Positions 1 through 8,823 are shown, numbered from the stretch's first letter. The stretch is DNA of 64,000 nucleotides from Streptomyces sp. NRRL S-118 (GCF_000716335.1 NZ_KL591004.1:45910-109909), one strand, 5' to 3'. Numbers and translations are program-made. Notes: generated by a model not told the origin, from the sequence alone.

Positions 1-53
1 TGCTCGCCACCCTGTCAAGGTGGAGGCCGCGGGTTCAAATCCCGTCAGGACCG
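1..53 (+). tRNA. tRNA-Asp(GTC), 5' part outside the window
   Basis: The 3' part of a tRNA is present. The anticodon stem-loop (CCACC, loop CTGTCAA, GGTGG) gives anticodon GTC for aspartate. A canonical T-arm with GTTCAAAT follows, then the acceptor strand CAGGACC at 46-52 and discriminator G at 53. The acceptor 5' strand and D-arm lie before base 1. CCA is not encoded. Confidence 0.93.
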
Positions 54-60
54 CATCGAT

Positions 61-92
61 CGAAGCCCGCATCCTCATGGATGCGGGCTTCG
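61..92 (+). terminator. Terminator after tRNA-Asp
   Basis: A perfect hairpin with a 14-bp stem (61-74 with 79-92) and a 4-nt loop starts 8 nt after the tRNA. There is no strong U-tract, as is usual for Streptomyces terminators. Confidence 0.8.
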
Positions 93-152
93 CTGTCGTA
101 CAGGCGCCCCCTCGGGGGCGCGAGCCGCCCCGCAGGGGCCGGCGCACGGACC

Positions 153-185
153 GAAAGGCCCGGATCCTCAGGGTCCGGGCCTTTC
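153..185. terminator. Second long hairpin downstream of tRNA-Asp
   Basis: A near-perfect 15-bp inverted repeat (153-167 with 171-185) with a 3-nt loop lies between the tRNA terminator and the next gene. It is probably a back-up or bidirectional terminator. No RNA gene is visible between the two hairpins. Confidence 0.6.
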
Positions 186-328
186 CGTCGTATTGACGGG
201 CGCACCGGCCGGGGGTACCCAAGCAACTAGGGGAGTGTCCGCAGAGCAGCCTCGTCCGCCCGCCGGGCGGACGGGACCGCGCGGACGCGGCCCGGGGATG
301 CGGGGACCCTTCTGCGGAGGTGGCATGG

Positions 329-538
329 ATGGCGGCGGCAGCCACGGTCAGGCCGGTCAGGCACGAGACGCGCGCCCTGCTGCGCGCCCACCTGGCGGCC
401 GCTTCCGGCTACCGCCACCTCACCCGGCACTGCGTCGTCTGCCATCGCCTCCTGCGGCTCGCCATGGAGCTCCCGGACCTTCCCGACCTCCCCGAGGGGG
501 ACGCCGGGAGGCCGGAGGAGCCGCCCCCCAGCGTGTGA
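329..538 (+). CDS. Small DUF6274-type protein, function unknown
   Basis: A 69-residue protein. The central block HETRALLRAHLAAASGYRHL followed by a CxxC pair (CVVCHRLLRLAM) is the conserved core I associate with the Streptomyces DUF6274 family; no biochemical role is known to me. The CxxC and several histidines could bind a metal, which is inference. I chose ATG at 329 because GGAGG at 316-320 sits 8 nt upstream; an in-frame GTG at 320 overlaps that ribosome-binding site. The tail is Pro/Glu-rich. It is a lone gene running towards bldC, and its stop codon lies inside a Crp-like palindrome. Confidence 0.75.
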   Translation: MAAAATVRPVRHETRALLRAHLAAASGYRHLTRHCVVCHRLLRLAMELPDLPDLPEGDAGRPEEPPPSV

Positions 539-549
539 CGCGAGTCACG
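534..549. promoter_or_regulatory. Candidate Crp-type binding palindrome
   Basis: GTGAC-GCGA-GTCAC at 535-548 fits the actinobacterial/E. coli Crp form (TGTGA-N6-TCAC) and the Streptomyces consensus GTG-N6-GNCAC as I recall it. It overlaps the stop codon of the preceding small gene. An AT-rich island follows (about 549-620) containing the palindrome GTGCAATTGCAC at 608-619. No protein gene starts nearby, so the regulated transcript, if any, is unknown. Confidence 0.4.
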
Positions 550-740
550 AAAACAGTTTTTGAAGGTGCATAACTTAGCCCCTCCCTACAACGGACCAAT
601 TTAATATGTGCAATTGCACCGCCATGCAGGGGTGCCGAACGGCTTCCAGGAGGAGCGCCCCGCGGCCCTCCGGCGCCGGCCCGCCAACGCCCCGCACGCC
701 CCTGAGCTGCGCCCCCGGGGCGTCCGCCCGGACATGAAAA

Positions 741-774
741 GATCGCGCTGGACCCGGCGGAGTCCAGCGCGATC
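741..774. terminator. Terminator downstream of bldC
   Basis: A perfect 13-bp stem (741-753 with 762-774) with an 8-nt loop. On the minus strand it is followed by TTTT, so it most likely ends the bldC transcript about 97 nt after its stop codon. From 549 to 740 I see no convincing gene. Confidence 0.8.
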
Positions 775-870
775 GATGACGAAGGCCCGTTGGGGCGGGC
801 ACCCGTCGGTGGAGCTATGGGTGGGCGATCCGGATTGGGGGACCCGGAAATGCCCGTTTCATCGGGGTGT

Positions 871-1077
871 TCAGGCCTCGCTGCGCTGCTGCGGAATGCC
901 CGCAAGCAGTGCGCGGACCTCAGCCTCGCGGTACCGACGGTGTCCACCCAGGGTGCGGATGGACGTGAGCTTGCCCGCCTTCGCCCAGCGGGTCACCGTC
1001 TTCGGGTCCACGCGGAACATCGTGGCAACCTCAGCGGGGGTCAGCAGCGGCTCGGCATCAGGGGTGCGAGCGGTCAT
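871..1077 (-). CDS. bldC: BldC, MerR-like developmental transcription factor
   Basis: A 68-residue protein that is essentially one winged-helix MerR-like DNA-binding domain (LLTPAEVATMFRVDPKTVTRW, then the wing LGGHRRYRE) with no effector domain. This matches BldC in size and sequence. BldC is known to bind DNA cooperatively as head-to-tail oligomers and to hold Streptomyces in vegetative growth by repressing sporulation genes. ATG at 1077 is preceded by a strong GAGGAGG site. It is monocistronic, has its own terminator at 741-774 and a long 468-nt upstream region, as expected for a heavily regulated developmental gene. Confidence 0.97.
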   Translation of the reverse strand: MTARTPDAEPLLTPAEVATMFRVDPKTVTRWAKAGKLTSIRTLGGHRRYREAEVRALLAGIPQQRSEA

Positions 1078-1545
1078 GAGCGGCCTCCTCGGGAGAACCG
1101 AACCTTCTCGGTTCTTTCCTCTAAATTCTGCACCTTGACCCGCGTTGCCCGAAATGGCGGACGCGAGCCGAGTCGGTTATAGGACGAACGGCTTGTCCTC
1201 GGCACTACAACTACACCATCTGTCCAGCCACGTTCGGCCAAACCGACGGAATTGCCCTCTCAGGTGTTCATCAGCGGCGGAAGCCGATGGACCATGCCAT
1301 AACGGACAGTCACGTCACAGTGACGATCAGTCACAGAGCGATCAGGAGCCACCAGACCCCCCATAGCGTGCAATGCTTAGCCTTCCGCCCATAGTTGGAC
1401 GGAAGGAGCCCCTCCCGGACTCCTTGTCCTATTTTGGCATGAGGTTGGGCGATGGGCGCAAGAGCCCGGTTAGTGCTGTCCGTCACGCTTGGCACAAAGG
1501 CCCGGATCGGGACTTGGGGCCCCGCCGTCCGGAAGCGAGATCATC
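1078..1545. other. 468-nt regulatory region upstream of bldC
   Basis: No gene is credible here. The region is less GC-rich than its surroundings. At 1309-1335 it holds four clustered GTCAC/GTGAC half-sites, including GTCAC-A-GTGAC and AGTGA-N7-TCACA. The latter resembles the BldD box form AGTGA-N-TCAC, and bldC is a known BldD target as I recall. Both bldC and the next minus-strand gene (ending at 1546) read leftward, so the region also contains that gene's 3' flank. Confidence 0.45.
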
Positions 1546-2391
1546 TCAGTTGGCGTACTGGAGGTTCCGCACCGCACGCCACCGCTCCGTGAGCCGCTCG
1601 TACGCCGCGCCCGCACCCTCCTCGTCGCCGGCCCGCAGCGCCGCGATCCCCTCCGCCACGTCCGCCGCCGACCGGTCCGCGGCGAGGTCGTCCGCGGACA
1701 GGGCGTACACCAGGCCGCCGTAGTCCAGCTCCACGAGCGAGCGCGGGTGGAACTCCTCCAGCCAGCGCCCCACGTCCACCAGACCCTCCGTGAGCGGGCC
1801 CTCCTCCAGCGACTCCCGCAGGGCCTTCAGCGCCCGCGCCACCCGCCGCCGCGCCTGCACCATCGGCGTCCGGTAGCGCAGCACCGGCGCCTTGTCGGGG
1901 CCCTCGGCCCCGGCGTACTCCCGCTCCTCGTCGATGAAGAGCGCGAACCAGCGCACCGGGACCTGCCACACCGCCGTACGGATCCACGGCCGGGCGTCCG
2001 GGTTGGCCTCCCGCCACCGCTCGTGGTCCGCCTCCGCCTGCTCCCGCACCACCGGCGGCAGCGCCGCGTCCAGCACGGCCGGCGGCAGCAGCTCCGGCAG
2101 TTCCCGCAGGGCCAGCCAGCCGCGCAGCCGCGTGCGCCACGGGCACACGCACACCACGCCGTCCACCTCCGTGACGAAGGCGTCCCCGCTCTCGTGCACC
2201 GGCACCGGCACCGGCGGCGTCCCCACCAGACCCGCCAGCGCCCGGCGCAGCTCGTCCTGCGCGGTCGGGGCGGCCCCGCGGCGCGCGTAGCGGGCCCAGT
2301 GGGCGCGCTCGGGCTCCGGGAAGGCCGCCAGCGGCTCGTACACACGCAGGTAGGACGCGTACGGGACCGGGGCCGAGAAATCCGCAGGCAT
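1546..2391 (-). CDS. Conserved hypothetical protein
   Basis: A 281-residue, apparently soluble and acidic protein. I recognise no catalytic motif. Trp/Arg-rich stretches ([35 protein letters not shown]) alternate with helical Ala/Glu/Arg segments, and the C-terminal part is a helical region with repeated Asp-Leu-Ala-Ala turns. ATG at 2391 was chosen because upstream extensions do not keep protein-like composition. It is divergent from vdh with 153 nt between starts, so the two may share a promoter region. I believe orthologues occur at this position in other Streptomyces, but I cannot assign a function. Confidence 0.75.
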   Translation of the reverse strand: MPADFSAPVPYASYLRVYEPLAAFPEPERAHWARYARRGAAPTAQDELRRALAGLVGTPPVPVPVHESGDAFVTEVDGVVCVCPWRTRLRGWLALRELPELLPPAVLDAALPPVVREQAEADHERWREANPDARPWIRTAVWQVPVRWFALFIDEEREYAGAEGPDKAPVLRYRTPMVQARRRVARALKALRESLEEGPLTEGLVDVGRWLEEFHPRSLVELDYGGLVYALSADDLAADRSAADVAEGIAALRAGDEEGAGAAYERLTERWRAVRNLQYAN

Positions 2392-2544
2392 GTCGCAAAT
2401 CCTTCCACGCCCGTACTCCGGGAGGGGGTGATCCTCGGCACTGTCTCCCGGCTACGCGCAGGTAGGACTTACTCTCATGCCGTCAAGGTCCTCCCCCACC
2501 CGCAGGGGGGCCTCACCGCCGCTTCGTACTTGGGAGTCACCACC

Positions 2545-3627
2545 GTGACCGATGTGACCGACGGCGTCCTGCACACCCTGTTCCAGTCGGAGCAGGGGGG
2601 CCACGAACAAGTCGTGCTCTGCCAGGACCGCGCCACCGGCCTGAAGGCCGTCATCGCCATCCACTCGACCGCCCTGGGCCCGGCCCTCGGCGGCACCCGT
2701 TTCTACCCGTACGCCTCCGAGGCCGAGGCCGTCGCCGACGCGCTGAACCTCTCCCGGGGGATGTCGTACAAGAACGCCATGGCCGGTCTGGAGCACGGCG
2801 GCGGCAAGGCCGTGATCATCGGCGACCCGGAGAAGATCAAGACCGAGCAGCTGCTGCTGGCCTACGGCCGGTTCGTCGCCTCGCTCGGCGGGCGGTACGT
2901 GACGGCCTGCGACGTCGGCACGTACGTCGCCGACATGGACGTCGTCGCCCGGGAGTGCCGCTGGACCACCGGCCGCTCGCCCGAGAACGGCGGCGCCGGC
3001 GACTCCTCGGTCCTCACCGCGTACGGCGTCTTCCAGGGCATGCGCGCCTCCGCCCAGCACCTGTGGGGCGACCCGACGCTGCGCGGCCGGAAGGTAGGCG
3101 TCGCCGGCGTCGGCAAGGTGGGCCACTACCTGGTGGAGCACCTGCTCACCGATGGTGCCGAGGTCGTCATCACGGACGTCCGGGAGGAGTCCGTGCGCCG
3201 GATCACCGACAAGTTCCCGCAGGTCACCGTAGTCGCGGACACCGACGCGCTGATCCGCACCGAGGGCCTGGACGTCTACGCGCCGTGCGCCCTCGGCGGT
3301 GCGCTGAACGACGACACCGTGCCCGTCCTGACGGCGAAGGTGGTGTGCGGCGCGGCCAACAACCAGCTCGCGCACCCGGGTGTCGAGAAGGACCTCGCCG
3401 ACCGCGGGATCCTCTACGCGCCGGACTACGTCGTCAACGCGGGCGGGGTCATCCAGGTCGCGGACGAGCTGCACGGCTTTGACTTCGACCGGTGCAAGGC
3501 GAAGGCCACCAAGATCTTCGACACCACGCTGGCAATATTCGCACGTGCGAAGGAAGACGGTATTCCGCCGGCTGCCGCGGCCGACCGGATCGCCGAGCAG
3601 CGGATGGCCGAGGCCCGTCACCGGTAA
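2545..3627 (+). CDS. vdh: Valine (branched-chain amino acid) dehydrogenase
   Basis: A 360-residue Glu/Leu/Phe/Val dehydrogenase. It oxidatively deaminates valine, leucine and isoleucine with NAD to 2-oxo acids, which feed branched fatty-acid and polyketide precursor supply. Visible features are the glycine-rich substrate region with catalytic lysine ([17 protein letters not shown]), the Rossmann motif [16 protein letters not shown], and [12 protein letters not shown] in the C-terminal half. Length matches known Streptomyces Vdh (about 364). GTG at 2545 has GGGAG upstream; the ATG at 2477 is out of frame. Monocistronic. Confidence 0.95.
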   Translation: MTDVTDGVLHTLFQSEQGGHEQVVLCQDRATGLKAVIAIHSTALGPALGGTRFYPYASEAEAVADALNLSRGMSYKNAMAGLEHGGGKAVIIGDPEKIKTEQLLLAYGRFVASLGGRYVTACDVGTYVADMDVVARECRWTTGRSPENGGAGDSSVLTAYGVFQGMRASAQHLWGDPTLRGRKVGVAGVGKVGHYLVEHLLTDGAEVVITDVREESVRRITDKFPQVTVVADTDALIRTEGLDVYAPCALGGALNDDTVPVLTAKVVCGAANNQLAHPGVEKDLADRGILYAPDYVVNAGGVIQVADELHGFDFDRCKAKATKIFDTTLAIFARAKEDGIPPAAAADRIAEQRMAEARHR

Positions 3628-3950
3628 CCCGGCCCGGCCCCGTGGCCTGACCCGCGGTTGACAGGGGGCGCCCGCCGGCGAGGGGTGAGTCTCGGCCAGA
3701 GAGAGAAGACTCACGCCGGTCGGCGGGTCGCCCGGCAAGAAGAGGTTAAAATCGCAGCTGACCAGCGAGGACAGGGCACCTCGTCGGTCCGGCTCCGAGG
3801 CACGTCATGCGGGCGGCGTACCGTATGGCGGCGGAAGCAGGTACCGTTGAAGCCCTACGGGCCGGTCTCTCCACGGGGAGTCCGTTCCGAATCATGAACG
3901 CGTGTCAAGACTCTGGGGCCGTCGAGCCCCGTCACCGAGGGGGTCGAGCC
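3628..3950 (+). promoter_or_regulatory. Intergenic promoter and probable 5' leader of the DUF3073 gene
   Basis: A 323-nt gap without a credible gene. A -35-like TTGACA is at 3658-3663 and a -10-like TAAAAT at 3747-3752, but they are not paired at normal spacing. The last 150 nt can fold locally: CTCC/GGAG around 3870-3885, then GGGGC-CGTCGA-GCCCC at 3915-3930, just before GAGGGGG and the ATG at 3951. The long structured-looking leader suggests post-transcriptional control; this is inference. Confidence 0.35.
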
Positions 3951-4202
3951 ATGGGGCGCGGCCGGGCCAAGGCCAAGCAGACGAAGGTCGCCCGCCAGCT
4001 GAAGTACAACAGCGGTGGGACGGACCTCGCACGCCTGGCCAGCGAGCTGGGCGCTTCGACTTCGAGTCAGCCACCGAACGGTGAGCCGTTCGAGGACGAC
4101 GACGAGGAAGACGACCCGTACGCCCGCTACGCGGAGTTGTACAACGACGACGAGGACGAGGACGAAGAGTCCGGTCCGTCGTCTCAGCGTCGCGGCGCTT
4201 GA
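3951..4202 (+). CDS. DUF3073 family protein
   Basis: An 83-residue protein. The basic N-terminus (MGRGRAKAKQTKVARQLKY) is followed by a flexible middle and a strikingly acidic tail rich in Asp and Glu. This basic-then-acidic layout matches actinobacterial DUF3073. The function is unknown; it could bind nucleic acid or ribosomes, which is inference from charge only. ATG at 3951 has GAGGGGG at 3937-3943. It is monocistronic, has a long upstream leader, and ends before a bidirectional terminator shared with purM. Confidence 0.9.
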   Translation: MGRGRAKAKQTKVARQLKYNSGGTDLARLASELGASTSSQPPNGEPFEDDDEEDDPYARYAELYNDDEDEDEESGPSSQRRGA

Positions 4203-4218
4203 CGCCTGCACTCTTCCG

Positions 4219-4249
4219 ACCCGGTCCGGGGCCCTGCCCCGGACCGGGT
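4219..4249. terminator. Bidirectional terminator between DUF3073 and purM
   Basis: A perfect 13-bp stem (4219-4231 with 4237-4249) with a 5-nt loop lies between two convergent stop codons (4202 and 4272). Confidence 0.85.
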
Positions 4250-4271
4250 TCTGTGCTGCTCAGGCCCGCAC

Positions 4272-5345
4272 TCAGGCGGCGTAGTCGTTCACCAGCTCGG
4301 CACCGGTGGTGTGCTCACCGCGCTCGGTGATCTCACCGGCGACCCAGGCGTCGACCCCGCGGTCGGCCAGGGTGGTCAGCGCCACGTCGACCGATGCGGC
4401 GGGGACCACGGCCATCATGCCGACACCCATGTTGAGGGTCTTCTCCAGTTCCAGCCGCTCCACCTGACCCGTCGTGCCGACCAGGTCGAAGACCGCGCCG
4501 GGCGCCCAGGTCGAACGGTCCACCGTGGCGTGCAGACCGTCCGGGATCACCCGGGCCAGGTTCGCGGCCAGACCACCGCCGGTGATGTGGCTGAACGCGT
4601 GCACCTCGGTCGTGCGGGTGAGGGCGAGGCAGTCCAGGGAGTAGATCTTGGTGGGCTCCAGCAGCTCCTCGCCGAGCGTCCGGCCGAACTCCTCGACGCG
4701 CTGGTCCAGGCTCATGCCCGCGCGGTCGAACAGCACGTGGCGGACGAGCGAGTACCCGTTGGAGTGAAGGCCGGAGGACGCCATGGCGATCACCGCGTCA
4801 CCCGTACGGATGCGATCGGCGCCCAGCAGCCGGTCGGCCTCCACCACGCCCGTACCGGCACCGGCGACGTCGAAGTCGTCCGGGCCCAGCAGGCCGGGGT
4901 GCTCGGCGGTCTCGCCGCCGACCAGGGCGCAGCCGGCGAGGACGCAGCCCTCGGCGATGCCCTTGACGATCGCGGCGACCCGCTCGGGGTGGACCTTGCC
5001 GACGCAGATGTAGTCGGTCATGAACAGCGGCTCGGCGCCGCAGACGACGATGTCGTCCATGACCATGGCGACCAGGTCGTGGCCGATGGTGTCGTACACG
5101 CCCATCTGGCGGGCGATGTCGACCTTGGTGCCGACGCCGTCGGTGGCGGAGGCCAGCAGCGGCCGCTCGTAGCGCTTGAGGGCGGAGGCGTCGAAGAGGC
5201 CGGCGAAGCCGCCCAGGCCACCGAGGACCTCGGGGCGCTGCGTCTTCTTCACCCACTCCTTCATCAGCTCGACGGCGCGGTCGCCCGCTTCGATGTCGAC
5301 GCCCGCGGCTGCGTAGCTGGCACCGGTGGTCTCAGTCTCAGACAT
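4272..5345 (-). CDS. purM: Phosphoribosylformylglycinamidine cyclo-ligase (AIR synthetase)
   Basis: A 357-residue AIRS-family enzyme that converts FGAM plus ATP to AIR, step 5 of purine synthesis. The family signatures are clear: SATDGVGTKVDIARQMG in the nucleotide-binding region, DDIVVCGAEPLFMTDY, VGGETAEHPG and FSHITGGGLAANLARV. Full length for the family. ATG at 5345 starts 44 nt after the purF stop on the same strand, so purF and purM are very probably one operon. Confidence 0.97.
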   Translation of the reverse strand: MSETETTGASYAAAGVDIEAGDRAVELMKEWVKKTQRPEVLGGLGGFAGLFDASALKRYERPLLASATDGVGTKVDIARQMGVYDTIGHDLVAMVMDDIVVCGAEPLFMTDYICVGKVHPERVAAIVKGIAEGCVLAGCALVGGETAEHPGLLGPDDFDVAGAGTGVVEADRLLGADRIRTGDAVIAMASSGLHSNGYSLVRHVLFDRAGMSLDQRVEEFGRTLGEELLEPTKIYSLDCLALTRTTEVHAFSHITGGGLAANLARVIPDGLHATVDRSTWAPGAVFDLVGTTGQVERLELEKTLNMGVGMMAVVPAASVDVALTTLADRGVDAWVAGEITERGEHTTGAELVNDYAA

Positions 5346-5389
5346 GACTGTGAGAGCTTTCGTGTCGTACTGCAGGGATTGCGGGGGTC

Positions 5390-6916
5390 CTACGGGCGGC
5401 GCAGCGCGTCGGCCGCGGCCGTGGCGGCGGGTCCGGCGGCCAGCTCGGTCTCCAGCAGCTGCTTGCCCAGCAGCTCCGGGTCCGGCAGCTCCATCGGGTA
5501 CTCGCCGTCGAAGCAGGCGCGGCACAGCTTCTGCTTGTCGATGGTCGTGGCCTCGATCATGCCGTCGAGGGAGATGTACGAGAGGGAGTCGGCGCCCAGC
5601 GATTTGCCGATCTCCTCGACCGACATGCCGTTGGCGATCAGCTCGGCGCGGGTGGCGAAGTCGATGCCGAAGAAGCACGGCCACTTCACGGGCGGGGAGG
5701 AGATCCGGATGTGGACCTCGGCGGCCCCGGCCTCGCGGAGCATCCGGACCAGCGCGCGCTGGGTGTTGCCGCGGACGATCGAGTCGTCCACGACCACCAG
5801 GCGCTTGCCCTTGATGACTTCCTTCAGCGGGTTCAGCTTCAGGCGGATGCCCAGCTGGCGAATGGTCTGGGAGGGCTGGATGAAGGTCCGGCCCACGTAC
5901 GCGTTCTTGACCAGTCCCGCGCCGAACGGGATGCCGCTGGCCTCCGCGTACCCGATCGCGGCGGGGGTGCCGGACTCGGGCGTCGCTATGACCAGGTCGG
6001 CCTCGACGGGGGCTTCCTTGGCCAGTTTCCGGCCCATCTCCACGCGGGAGAGGTACACGTTCCGGCCGGCGATGTCGGTGTCGGGGCGCGCCAGGTAGAC
6101 GTACTCGAAGACACAGCCCTTGGGCTTCGCTTCCGCGAATCGGGAGGTGCGGATGCCGTTCTCGTCGATCGCGATCAGCTCGCCCGGCTCGACCTCGCGG
6201 ACGTAGGCGGCACCGCAGATGTCGAGGGCGGCGGACTCGGAGGCGACGACCCAGCCGCGCTCCAGGCGGCCGAGGACCAGCGGGCGGATGCCCTGCGGGT
6301 CACGGGCGGCGTAGAGCGTGTGCTCGTCCATGAAGACGAGGGAGAAGGCGCCCCGGACCTCGGGGAGCACCTTGGCGGCGGCTTCCTCGATGGTCAGCGG
6401 CTTGCCGTCGTCGTCGACCTGGCCCGCGAGGAGCGCGGTGACGAGGTCGGTGTCGTTGGTGGCCGCCACCTGCGTGGCGCGGCCGTCCTTCTTGGGGAGG
6501 TCGGCGACCATCTCGGCGAGCTGGGCCGTGTTGACCAGGTTGCCGTTGTGGCCGAGCGCGATGGAGCCGTGGGCGGTGGCCCGGAAGGTCGGCTGCGCGT
6601 TCTCCCACACGGAGGCGCCGGTGGTCGAGTAGCGGGCGTGTCCGACCGCGATGTGACCCTGGAGGGAACCGAGCGAAGTCTCGTCGAAGACCTGGGAAAC
6701 CAGGCCCATGTCCTTGAAGACGAGGATCTGGGAGCCGTTGCTGACCGCGATTCCCGCGGATTCCTGACCCCGATGCTGGAGGGCGTAGAGCCCGAAGTAC
6801 GTGAGCTTTGCGACCTCTTCACCCGGAGCCCAGACACCGAAGACGCCGCAAGCGTCCTGGGGGCCCTTCTCGCCGGGAAGCAGATCGTGATTGAGTCGAC
6901 CGTCACCACGTGGCAC
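5390..6916 (-). CDS. purF: Amidophosphoribosyltransferase
   Basis: A 508-residue class-II glutamine amidotransferase and PRTase that makes phosphoribosylamine from PRPP and glutamine, the committed step of purine synthesis. A 22-residue propeptide precedes the nucleophile Cys23 (CGVFGVWAPG), which autoprocessing would expose. The amidase half shows GHNGNLVNTAQL and TNDTDL; the PRTase half has the PRPP loop VVVDDSIVRGNTQ. A late Cys-x-x-Cys (CRACF) fits the iron-sulfur type of PurF. GTG at 6916 was chosen by family length. First gene of purF-purM. Confidence 0.96.
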   Translation of the reverse strand: MPRGDGRLNHDLLPGEKGPQDACGVFGVWAPGEEVAKLTYFGLYALQHRGQESAGIAVSNGSQILVFKDMGLVSQVFDETSLGSLQGHIAVGHARYSTTGASVWENAQPTFRATAHGSIALGHNGNLVNTAQLAEMVADLPKKDGRATQVAATNDTDLVTALLAGQVDDDGKPLTIEEAAAKVLPEVRGAFSLVFMDEHTLYAARDPQGIRPLVLGRLERGWVVASESAALDICGAAYVREVEPGELIAIDENGIRTSRFAEAKPKGCVFEYVYLARPDTDIAGRNVYLSRVEMGRKLAKEAPVEADLVIATPESGTPAAIGYAEASGIPFGAGLVKNAYVGRTFIQPSQTIRQLGIRLKLNPLKEVIKGKRLVVVDDSIVRGNTQRALVRMLREAGAAEVHIRISSPPVKWPCFFGIDFATRAELIANGMSVEEIGKSLGADSLSYISLDGMIEATTIDKQKLCRACFDGEYPMELPDPELLGKQLLETELAAGPAATAAADALRRP

Positions 6917-7075
6917 GCCATCGAGTGTAGGCGAGGTCGACCACTGGTCCGAATTGGCTACGGACCGCCGGGCGGCCGTGGACGGGTCCCACGTCCTCGG
7001 CCGCCCCGCTGACAGGGGGCTTTGTCGCACGGCGAGGTGTACGGGGTGTGACGGACCTCGCAGTGGCCCCCGGGG

Positions 7076-7933
7076 TCACTTGTCGGTCGCGGCCCCGGCC
7101 CCGGGGGCTTTCCCCTCGTCGGAGGCGGTGGCCGCGAAGCCCGCGCCGTCCGCGCCGGTCAGGGTGAGACTACGGTCCGTGATCTTGTAGGTGGTCCTGC
7201 CCTTCATCGCCTTGAGCAGGGCGCGCTCCACGTCCATCCCGGGGCCGGGGCACAGCTTGCGGGTGGAGGCGACCGGCCCGAAGGTGATCGCCGGGCCCTC
7301 GGTGACGGCCTTGGCGCTGAAGCTGTTGCAGCCGAGGTTGCCGCGGGCCGTACCGTCCTTGCCGAAGACGATGTACGCCTTGCCCTGCGCCGCGGCGGGC
7401 AGCGACGAGGCCGTCCGGTCCGAGGTGAGCGACTCGACCGTCCACTTCGTGCCCGTCAGGGGCGCGGCCGGCTGCTCGGTGAGCCGTACGGAGTCGCCGT
7501 CGGCGGTCGTGAGCGTGAGCGTGCCGTCCTCGAGCTCGGCCGTGACCTTGCCGTTCAGGGCCTTCTTCAGGGCGTTCTCGAAGCTCTGGACCGGCTTCTC
7601 GCAGGCCATCTCGGTCGTCACGGCCTGCCCGAAGGTGATGGTGTCGCCCTCGATGGCCGTGTCGGCGCCGAAGTGGTTGCAGCCGAGGTTGCCCCCGGCC
7701 CGCCCCTTGCTGTTGATGGACACGTGGGCGTCGGCCGGCGCCGCGGTCTTCTTGCCGTCGACGGTGACGCTCTCCACGCTCCAGCGGACGCCGGCGACCG
7801 GCACGTCCGGACGTACGGTGCCGCCGTCGCCCGCGCCGGGCCCCGGGCTGGTGCCGCAGGCGGAGAGGGCGAGGAACGCCACGAGAGCGGCGGACGCGGT
7901 CAGGTGGTGCTTGTGCATGGTCGGCATGCCCAT
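7076..7933 (-). CDS. META-domain lipoprotein
   Basis: About 285 residues. The N-terminal signal ends in the lipobox LSACG, predicting a lipid-anchored surface protein. Two META (DUF306, HslJ-like) domains follow, each with the hallmark NLGCN motif (one about residues 45-145, one about 155-255) and a second conserved Cys (MACEKP; KLCPGP) that could pair with the first. The family is linked to heat-shock or stress phenotypes in other bacteria, but no reaction is known. Possible ATGs are 7933, 7927 and 7918; none has a strong ribosome-binding site. The MDMPI-type gene ends 83 nt upstream on the same strand. Confidence 0.85.
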   Translation of the reverse strand: MGMPTMHKHHLTASAALVAFLALSACGTSPGPGAGDGGTVRPDVPVAGVRWSVESVTVDGKKTAAPADAHVSINSKGRAGGNLGCNHFGADTAIEGDTITFGQAVTTEMACEKPVQSFENALKKALNGKVTAELEDGTLTLTTADGDSVRLTEQPAAPLTGTKWTVESLTSDRTASSLPAAAQGKAYIVFGKDGTARGNLGCNSFSAKAVTEGPAITFGPVASTRKLCPGPGMDVERALLKAMKGRTTYKITDRSLTLTGADGAGFAATASDEGKAPGAGAATDK

Positions 7934-8016
7934 GAGACGGATCGTTTCCGGGCTCGGTTCCCGTCCGGGGCACCGGAGCGGACGCCGGGGTGGGCGGAGA
8001 GGGTGGCTGCCGCCTG

Positions 8017-8823
8017 TCAGCCGAGCACGGGCAGCAGGGACGACAGGTCCGCGCGCTCGCCGCCGGCGGAGACCGCGGCCGTGGCGAGCGCGTCCTGCCA
8101 GGACGTACGGCCCGTGGCGAGGCGGATCCAGGTCAGCGGGTCCGTCTCCACGACGTTCGGCGGGGTGCCGCGGGTGTGCCTCGGCCCCTCGACGCACTGC
8201 ACGACCGCGTACGGCGGCACCCGCACCTCCACCGCTCCGCCCGGCGCCTTCACGGCGAGGGCGTCGGCGAGGAGCCGTGTGCAGGCGGCCAGCGCCTGGC
8301 GGTCGTACGGGACGGTGAGCCCGGTCGCGTGGTGCAGGTCGTCGGTGTGGACGATCAGTTCGACGGTACGGGTCACCAGGAAGTCCCCGAGGCGGACGCC
8401 GCCGAAGCGCGTGGTGATCAGCCGGTCGTCGGAGGCCGACTCCAGGGCGGCGGCCAGTTCCCGCCCGGTCTCCTCGTACAGCGCGGCGAGCGCGGGCAGG
8501 TCCTCCGCGGCCGCCTCGGCGATCTCGCGGGTGTCGTGGTCGACGTCCCCGGCGTACTTCCGGGTGGCGAGCGGCCAGTCGAGCAGTTCCAGGTCGCGGG
8601 AGGCCGGCTCGGGGGCGGCCACGCCGCGGATGACGGAGCGCAACGCCATGGTGATGTGGGCCGCCAGTTCCCGGACCGTCCACTCACCGAGCCGCGTCGG
8701 CAGCGCCAGTTGCCCGGGCGTCAGGGTCAGGACCGCCTCCCGCGCGTGCCCGAACTGGGCGAGCACGGCGGCGCGGGTCTTCGCGGGGTCGTACTTCCGG
8801 GTGCGCTTCCTGGCCGGTGGCAT
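8017..8823 (-). CDS. Maleylpyruvate isomerase/mycothiol-type protein (MDMPI_N plus sterol-carrier-like domain)
   Basis: A 268-residue protein. The N-terminal 160 residues look like the DinB-like four-helix MDMPI_N domain (TRLGEWTVRELAAHITMALRS and later VELIVHTDDLHHA), whose histidines bind a divalent metal in mycothiol-dependent enzymes. The C-terminal part resembles an SCP2-like domain (DPLTWIRLATGRTSW). Members use mycothiol for isomerisation or detoxification; the substrate is unknown here. ATG at 8823 begins a basic N-terminus. It is divergent from the NTF2-like gene at 8922 and is followed by the META lipoprotein. Confidence 0.85.
   Translation of the reverse strand: MPPARKRTRKYDPAKTRAAVLAQFGHAREAVLTLTPGQLALPTRLGEWTVRELAAHITMALRSVIRGVAAPEPASRDLELLDWPLATRKYAGDVDHDTREIAEAAAEDLPALAALYEETGRELAAALESASDDRLITTRFGGVRLGDFLVTRTVELIVHTDDLHHATGLTVPYDRQALAACTRLLADALAVKAPGGAVEVRVPPYAVVQCVEGPRHTRGTPPNVVETDPLTWIRLATGRTSWQDALATAAVSAGGERADLSSLLPVLG

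Noticed and set aside
193..573. 126-codon frame over the DUF6274-type gene region
   Set aside because: Composition is Gly/Pro/Arg noise, while the overlapping frame at 329-538 shows a conserved-looking protein.
2477..2544. ATG at 2477 as the vdh start
   Set aside because: It is not in the vdh frame; GTG at 2545 has a ribosome-binding site and gives the family length.
3658..3897. 79-codon frame between vdh and the DUF3073 gene
   Set aside because: No ribosome-binding site and no protein-like pattern; the region is better read as promoter and leader.
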